Shown here piece by piece: positions 59,832 through 64,000 of a DNA stretch of 64,000 bases (position 1 is its first letter; the number at the start of each line of letters is the position of its first letter). The position numbers and the translations under genes are program-made. This DNA is from TMP-24 sp046348855 (GTDB taxonomy: Bacteria > Pseudomonadota > Alphaproteobacteria > Rhodobacterales > Rhodobacteraceae). Under the pieces are notes generated by a model. That model was not told where the DNA came from. It did no database searches and saw nothing but the letters and a program-made list of their open reading frames with translations. The stretch spans positions 1 through 64,000 of the forward strand of contig JAXMDK010000012.1 of NCBI GenBank assembly GCA_046348855.1, read 5' to 3'.

Positions 59832-60757
59832 GCGGCGGGCTCCTCGATCGGGGTGCGCCTTTCGCTGTACAGAAGCATCAGCCCCGCGCCAACCAGCATG
59901 GCGATGCCGACCCAGGTCGGGCGGTCGGGCCAGTCGCCCCAGGCCAGCCAGCCCCACATCAGCCCCCAGAACAGCGCCGAATATTCGAAGGGAGCCACCG
60001 CGTTTGCCTGGCCGATCCGGTAGGCCTGGGTCAGAAGCGTCAGCCCGATGGCGGCGATCAGGCCGCAGGCGGCCATCAGCGCCAGGTCGGTGACGGGCGG
60101 CATGCTCCAGCCGCGCAGGAGGAAGGCGACGGCTTTCTGGCTTTCGTCGGCATGAGCGCCCGAGCCGAATGCCGCCGCCAGCGCCAACGCGCCGATCAGG
60201 AAGGTCAGGTTCGAGTAGAAGGCCATCGCGGTGGCGGTTTCCTTGCCACCGATCCGCCGGGTGACAATCATTGCGGCGGCGTAGAAGAAGCTGGCGAGCA
60301 CCGGCAGCACCATCGCCCAGCTGAACTCGGCTCCGCCCGGACGCATGACCACCAGAACCCCGGCGAAGCCGCCCAGGAGGACGAACCAGCGCAGCGCCGA
60401 GACCCGTTCGCCGAGAAACAGGATCGACAGCGCGGTGATGAAGAAGGGGGTGGTGAAGTAGAGCGTTACGGTGGTGGCGATGGGCAGCGCCGCCAGCGCC
60501 AGGTAATAGGCGGTGTAGGCGAGGAAGTTCAGCACCCCCCGGCCCAGCATCTGGCCACGCCCCGCGGTCATCAGCGTGCCAAGCCCGCCGTCGCGGTGGG
60601 CGATCAGCAGCAGGATGGGTGTGGCGGCGATGCTGCGCACGACCATCGCCTCGTGCAGCGGATAGGCGCCCGACAAGAGCTTCAGGATCAGGTCCTGAAG
60701 CGAAAAGACCGCGATCCCGGCCAGAAGAAAGAGGATGCCCCTGATATTCTGGCTCAT
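59828..60757 (-). CDS. DMT/EamA family transporter
   Basis: 309 residues, about ten helices in two EamA repeats: GILFLLAGIAVFSLQDLILKLLSGAYPLHEAMVVRSI at the start and PFEYSALFWGLMWGWLAWGDWPDRPTWVGIAMLVGAGLMLLY at the end. Substrate unknown. Coupled by a 4-nt overlap to the DUF4202 gene downstream. Confidence 0.9.
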   Translation of the reverse strand: MSQNIRGILFLLAGIAVFSLQDLILKLLSGAYPLHEAMVVRSIAATPILLLIAHRDGGLGTLMTAGRGQMLGRGVLNFLAYTAYYLALAALPIATTVTLYFTTPFFITALSILFLGERVSALRWFVLLGGFAGVLVVMRPGGAEFSWAMVLPVLASFFYAAAMIVTRRIGGKETATAMAFYSNLTFLIGALALAAAFGSGAHADESQKAVAFLLRGWSMPPVTDLALMAACGLIAAIGLTLLTQAYRIGQANAVAPFEYSALFWGLMWGWLAWGDWPDRPTWVGIAMLVGAGLMLLYSERRTPIEEPAA

Positions 60758-60914
60758 TTCCTGCGCCGCTTTCGCGTCCCCCGCTCGGCCCGGTCTGGCG
60801 GTAAGCCTAGTGCGCTACCGACGGGCCGGAGGGAACGATCCCGACATGCGATGACGCTTTCGCGCCGGTCTTTGCCGGGCGTGCGGGGCAGGCGTTGCGC
60901 GGGGGCGGGCGTGC

Positions 60915-60947
60915 AAAGAAAAACCGCGCCGGGTTGCCCCGGCGCGG
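60915..60947 (-). terminator. Rho-independent terminator of the rpsF-rpsR-rplI operon
   Basis: On the minus strand CCGCGCCGGG and CCCGGCGCGG form a perfect 10-bp stem with a GCAA loop, followed by TTTTTCTTT. It lies 24 nt beyond the rplI stop codon. Confidence 0.95.
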
Positions 60948-60971
60948 CGTCACTGTCCCTGGCTGGGATTG

Positions 60972-61541
60972 TTATTCTTCGGACGCGGCCGCGCCCATGT
61001 CGTCGAACAGCTCGGCGATCTCGAAATCGGCGGCTGCTTCGGCTTCGGCGGCCAGTTCGCGCACCGACTTGCCCGACGCCTGAAGTTCGGCCTCTTCGGG
61101 CGAGCGGGCGACGTTCATGGTGATGGTGGCGCTGACTTCCGGGTGCAGCACGACGGTGACGTCATGCAGGCCCAGTTCCTTGATCGGCGCGCGCAGGACG
61201 ATCTGCTTGCGGTCGACCGAGAAGCCCGAGGCGGTGGCGGCGTCGGCGGCGTCACGCGGGGTGACCGAGCCGTAGAGCGCGCCGGCGTCCGAGGCCGACC
61301 GGATCACGACGAACTTCTGGCCGTCGAGTTTTTCGGCCAGCGCCGCGGCTTCTTTCTTGGTCTCGAGGTTGCGGGCCTCGAGCTGGGCCTTTTGCGATTC
61401 GAACGACTTGATGTTGGCGTCCGAGGCGCGCAGCGCCTTGCCCTGCGGCAGGAGGAAGTTGCGCGCGTAGCCGTCCTTCACCTTGACGACTTCGCCCATC
61501 TGGCCAAGCTTGGCCACACGTTCAAGAAGGATCACTTGCAT
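60972..61541 (-). CDS. rplI: 50S ribosomal protein L9
   Basis: 189 residues. MQVILLERVAKLGQMGEVVKVKDGYARNFLLPQGKALRAS is the L9 N-domain, a long helix connects, and the C-domain follows. The C-terminus carries an acidic Ala/Glu-rich tail (AAEAEAAADFEIAELFDDMGAAASEE) common in Rhodobacteraceae. Last gene of the operon, with a strong terminator. Confidence 0.97.
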   Translation of the reverse strand: MQVILLERVAKLGQMGEVVKVKDGYARNFLLPQGKALRASDANIKSFESQKAQLEARNLETKKEAAALAEKLDGQKFVVIRSASDAGALYGSVTPRDAADAATASGFSVDRKQIVLRAPIKELGLHDVTVVLHPEVSATITMNVARSPEEAELQASGKSVRELAAEAEAAADFEIAELFDDMGAAASEE

Positions 61542-61553
61542 GGTCGTGTCTCC

Positions 61554-61781
61554 TTACTTCACGGCATAGGGCAGCAGGGCGAGGAAGCGTGCGCGCTTGA
61601 TGGCCTGGGCCAGTTCGCGCTGCTTCTTGGCCGAGACGGCGGTGATGCGGGCGGGGACGATCTTGCCGCGCTCGGAGATGTAGCGCTGGAGCAGGCGGAC
61701 GTCCTTGTAGTCGATCTTGGGCGCGTTGTCGCCCGAGAACGGGCAGACCTTGCGGCGGCGGAAGAAGGGTTTGGTGGCCAT
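61554..61781 (-). CDS. rpsR: 30S ribosomal protein S18
   Basis: 75 residues. FFRRRKVCPFSGDNAPKIDYKDVRLLQRYISERGKIVPARITAVSAKKQRELAQAIKRARFLALLPY matches S18 throughout. Between rpsF (28 nt) and rplI (12 nt). Confidence 0.97.
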   Translation of the reverse strand: MATKPFFRRRKVCPFSGDNAPKIDYKDVRLLQRYISERGKIVPARITAVSAKKQRELAQAIKRARFLALLPYAVK

Positions 61782-61809
61782 TTTTCAGGTTCCTTTCAAC
61801 TGCCTGGGA

Positions 61810-62241
61810 TCAGCGACGGTCGCCGAACGAGCGGCGTTCGCCGCCACGGTCGCCGCGGTCGCCACGGTCGAAGCGGGGACGGTCGCCATCGGGGCGGTCG
61901 CCGCGTTCGGACCGTTCGTCACGCTTCTGCATCTGCACGGTGGGGCCTTCCTCGTGGGCGGCGACCTTGATGGTCATCACGCGCATGACGTCGTCGTGCA
62001 GGCGGGCCAGACGCTCCATCTCCTGCACCGCGGCCGGCGGCGCGTCGGTGCGCAGGAAGGCATAGTGGCCCTTGCGGTTCTTGTTGATCTTGTAGGCCAT
62101 CGTCTTGACGCCCCAGTATTCGGTGCCGACGACCTTGCCGCCGTTGTCCGAAAGGACGGTCGAGAAATGTTCGATGAGGCCTTCGGCCTGCGCGTTGGAC
62201 AGATCCTGACGCGCGATAAGGACATGCTCGTAAAGCGGCAT
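61810..62241 (-). CDS. rpsF: 30S ribosomal protein S6
   Basis: 143 residues from ATG 62241 (AAGGG 5 nt upstream). MPLYEHVLIARQDLSNAQAEGLIEHF and YWGVKTMAYKINKNRKGHYAFLR are S6 signatures. After the fold a basic, disordered tail of about 35 residues contains repeated RGDR/DRGDRG units, encoded by GGTCGCC-type DNA repeats. First gene of the operon; S6 binds S18 in the platform. Confidence 0.96.
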   Translation of the reverse strand: MPLYEHVLIARQDLSNAQAEGLIEHFSTVLSDNGGKVVGTEYWGVKTMAYKINKNRKGHYAFLRTDAPPAAVQEMERLARLHDDVMRVMTIKVAAHEEGPTVQMQKRDERSERGDRPDGDRPRFDRGDRGDRGGERRSFGDRR

Positions 62242-62386
62242 GGGAACCCTTTTCGTCTCGGGCGGCTTCATTGGCGGGTCTGACCTTCCGCGACCCGTTA
62301 TGAGAGGCTTCGCCGGTTGCATGATTGGCGGAAGGATGGGGCCTTATACAGATTTGCCGGGGGGATGCAAGTCGCGCCCCGGGGGG

Positions 62387-63562
62387 CTACTTGCGCACCG
62401 CCAGAAGCGAGACATCGACGGTGACCGGGAAGCCCACGGTGGTTTCGTCCTTGAAACTGGCGCCGATGCCGAAGTCGCGGCGGTCGAGCGTGGCCTGGCC
62501 GGTCATGGCGGCATGATCGCCAGCGACGGTCAGGCGGAAGGGCAGGGTGACGGGAACGTCGTGGCCATGCAGCGACAGCGTGCCGGTGGCGGCCATCTGG
62601 CCGTTGGCCTCGGCGATGGTGGCGCGGAAGATGGCGGCGGGAAAGCGGGTGACGTCGAAGAACTGGGGGCCGACAGCCTGGGCGGTGACCGAGCCGATGG
62701 TCAGGTTGGCAAGCGGGATGGTGGCCAGGACCGAGCCGGTGCGGGTCTGGTCGTCGTAGGTGATTTCGGCGGCCCAGCCGGTCAGGGTGCCGGGGATGGC
62801 GGTCTGTGCCTGGCGGATGGTGAAGGTCAGGACGCCCTGCGCGACCGTCCAGTTGCCGCCGGTGGCTGCGGCGGGGCTGGTGGTCCGGGTGGGGGGCGGC
62901 AGGGTCGCGGCGGTGACGGCAAGGAGCGCGGCCCACAGGCCGAGCGCCACGATCGCCGGCCAATGGGTGGGCCGCGGCGGGGGCGTCGCCGTGGCGGCGG
63001 CGCGGCCCGTCACCATCCGCGCCAGGGTTCCGTCGCGGTCGACCAGCGCGTGTTTCAGCGCGCCGAGGACGTGAAGGGCGAGCGAGGCGTAAAGCAGGTT
63101 GGCCGACATGCCGTGCAGGGCGCGGAACAGCATCGCCAGCACCGGTGATTTCGGCACGAAGGGCAACGACTGGCCGAAGGGCCACAGGATCGGCGCGAAG
63201 CCGTCGGTGGCGGCGTGAAAGAGCCAGCCGGTGACCGGCAGGCCCAACATTGCCGCATAGAGCGACCAGTGGATCGCCTCGGCGGCGAAGGTTTCGAGGC
63301 GGCTTTCGGGGTGCAGGGGCGCGGGTTTCGGCTGCACGACGGCCCACAGGATGCGCAGGAGGGCCGTGACCAGGGCGACAATGCCGAGGGTCTTGTGGAC
63401 CGAATAGAGAAGGCTGACGTGGGCCACTTCGGCGTCCGAGCCGCGCGGCAGGCCCTGCATGTAAAGCGCCAGCGCCACCGCGGCGAGGATCAGCAGCGCC
63501 GTCAGCCAATGCAGGGCGCGGGCGACGGCGCCGTAGCTGGCGGCGGTGTTGGCAAGGGGCAT
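62387..63562 (-). CDS. Cytochrome b561-YceI fusion protein
   Basis: 391 residues from ATG 63562 (GGAG 6 nt upstream). Residues 1-180 form a four-helix b561 domain with candidate heme histidines in ARALHWLTALL, YSVHKTLGIV, EAIHWSLYAAML and LFRALHGMSANLLYASLALHVLG. After a short helix and Pro/Thr linker, residues about 225-391 form a periplasmic YceI-like beta barrel (WTVAQGVLTFTIRQ ... FFDVTRFPAAIF ... DFGIGASFKDETTVGFPVTVDVSLLA), which in the family binds polyprenoid ligands. It may couple quinone oxidation to the lipocalin-like domain. Confidence 0.88.
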   Translation of the reverse strand: MPLANTAASYGAVARALHWLTALLILAAVALALYMQGLPRGSDAEVAHVSLLYSVHKTLGIVALVTALLRILWAVVQPKPAPLHPESRLETFAAEAIHWSLYAAMLGLPVTGWLFHAATDGFAPILWPFGQSLPFVPKSPVLAMLFRALHGMSANLLYASLALHVLGALKHALVDRDGTLARMVTGRAAATATPPPRPTHWPAIVALGLWAALLAVTAATLPPPTRTTSPAAATGGNWTVAQGVLTFTIRQAQTAIPGTLTGWAAEITYDDQTRTGSVLATIPLANLTIGSVTAQAVGPQFFDVTRFPAAIFRATIAEANGQMAATGTLSLHGHDVPVTLPFRLTVAGDHAAMTGQATLDRRDFGIGASFKDETTVGFPVTVDVSLLAVRK

Positions 63563-63644
63563 GGCGGGCTCCGGTCTGGTCGGGGCAGGATAGGCGGCGC
63601 GCGCCGGAAAGCGCAAATGACGATGCCGCGCGCCGGTCAGAGCT

Positions 63645-64000
63645 TCAGCGGGCGCTGTGGGGCAGGCCGAACAGGCGGTCGAAGGCCCAGGTGAAGGCCC
63701 AGGCATAGACGAGGTACAGAAGGATGAGCCCAAGTTCGTAGGCCAGCGCGGTTGCAAGGCCGACCGAGAGGAACCAGGCAGTCAGCGGCAACAGGATGAC
63801 GGTCAGCCCGCCCTCGAACAGCAGGGCATGGATGGCGCGACGCAGGAAGGACCGGCCGCGGGTGGTCTGGCGGGCCTCCCACGCCTCGAAGGCCGAGTTG
63901 AAGATGTAGGACCAGATCAGCGCGATCGCCGCGGCGATGACCGACAGGGCGAAGGTCTGTTCGGCCGGGGCTCCAGAGAAAAGGCGCAGCACCACAGCGC
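63645..64000 (-). CDS. PACE-family efflux transporter, cut by window edge
   Basis: At least 117 residues; the frame stays open to the right edge, so the true start may lie outside. ALIWSYIFNSAFEAWEARQTTRGRSFLRRAIHALLFEGGLTVILLPLTAWFL and LILLYLVYAWAFTWAFDRLFGLP match the second repeat of PACE (chlorhexidine/polyamine efflux) proteins. Export of short diamines or biocides is inferred from the family. Confidence 0.8.
   Translation of the reverse strand, partial: AVVLRLFSGAPAEQTFALSVIAAAIALIWSYIFNSAFEAWEARQTTRGRSFLRRAIHALLFEGGLTVILLPLTAWFLSVGLATALAYELGLILLYLVYAWAFTWAFDRLFGLPHSAR

Overview
The window is a high-GC chromosomal segment of an alphaproteobacterium, most probably family Rhodobacteraceae/Paracoccaceae. 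This rests on base composition, on the order lptF-lptG-lptD-surA-pdxA-rsmA, on a DUF2849-cysI-cysH-DUF934 sulfite-assimilation cluster, on a DUF4167 protein beside prfA-prmC, and on the dnaB-alr-mlaE-mlaF order. No rRNA, tRNA, CRISPR array, integrase, transposase or prophage gene was recognised.

Layout. 1-8.3 kb: small accessory genes (VOC protein cut by the window edge, GNAT acetyltransferase, TerB/DnaJ protein, EEP-fold hydrolase), a nucleoside hydrolase, a degenerate sulfotransferase-like protein, a periplasmic iron-binding protein and an MBL hydrolase. 8.4-15.7 kb: OmpA-family protein with a long Ala/Pro/Thr/Glu stretch, DUF1203, XdhC, an ArsR-SRPBCC fusion, rlmJ, a SulP permease without STAS domain, and infC with a probable AUA start codon. 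15.9-21.6 kb: a Ser/Thr-repeat membrane-anchored protein, a gene-poor stretch with a G-rich tract and a MITE-like inverted-repeat element, fpr, then the sulfite-reduction cluster with a divergent Lrp-type regulator. 21.6-30.1 kb: cytochrome P450 with a DMT transporter, tpiA, two Fe-S assembly genes (sufT and an A-type carrier) separated by a SatD-like/DUF3307 two-gene module with its own operator array, mlaF, mlaE and alr. mlaE and alr carry many frameshifts. 30.2-38.8 kb: dnaB, pyrE-pyrC, GFA protein, lipoprotein, an uncharacterised protein, GT2, mazG and an M20 amidohydrolase. 39-44.8 kb: class III aminotransferase and agmatinase sharing a TTTGATCAAA promoter motif (polyamine catabolism), prfA-prmC and DUF4167. 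44.8-55.9 kb: the envelope-biogenesis operon lptF-lptG-lptD-surA-pdxA-rsmA read leftward, with pepA-holC divergent, then an aspartic protease and MarC. 56-64 kb: ABC-F ATPase, ndk, TfoX-like protein, DUF4202 protein, DMT transporter, the rpsF-rpsR-rplI operon, a cytochrome b561-YceI fusion and a PACE transporter cut by the right edge.

Most interesting: the SatD-like/DUF3307 module. A protein with the two-aspartate pattern of class III nucleotidyl cyclases plus a C-terminal HTH is translationally coupled to a multi-pass membrane protein. It sits between two Fe-S assembly genes and is preceded by three 20-bp dyads of form ATCAAGY-N6-RCTTGMT that fill the whole 85-bp promoter gap. It looks like a self-regulated, transferable signalling or stress module; its function is unknown to me.

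Other points worth attention: frameshifts clustered in alr/mlaE (sequence error or decay), the AUA start of infC, an in-frame internal Shine-Dalgarno and start in the ArsR-SRPBCC fusion, the shared operator of the polyamine genes, and an interspersed repeat family containing GGGATATTT or CCAAATACTC.
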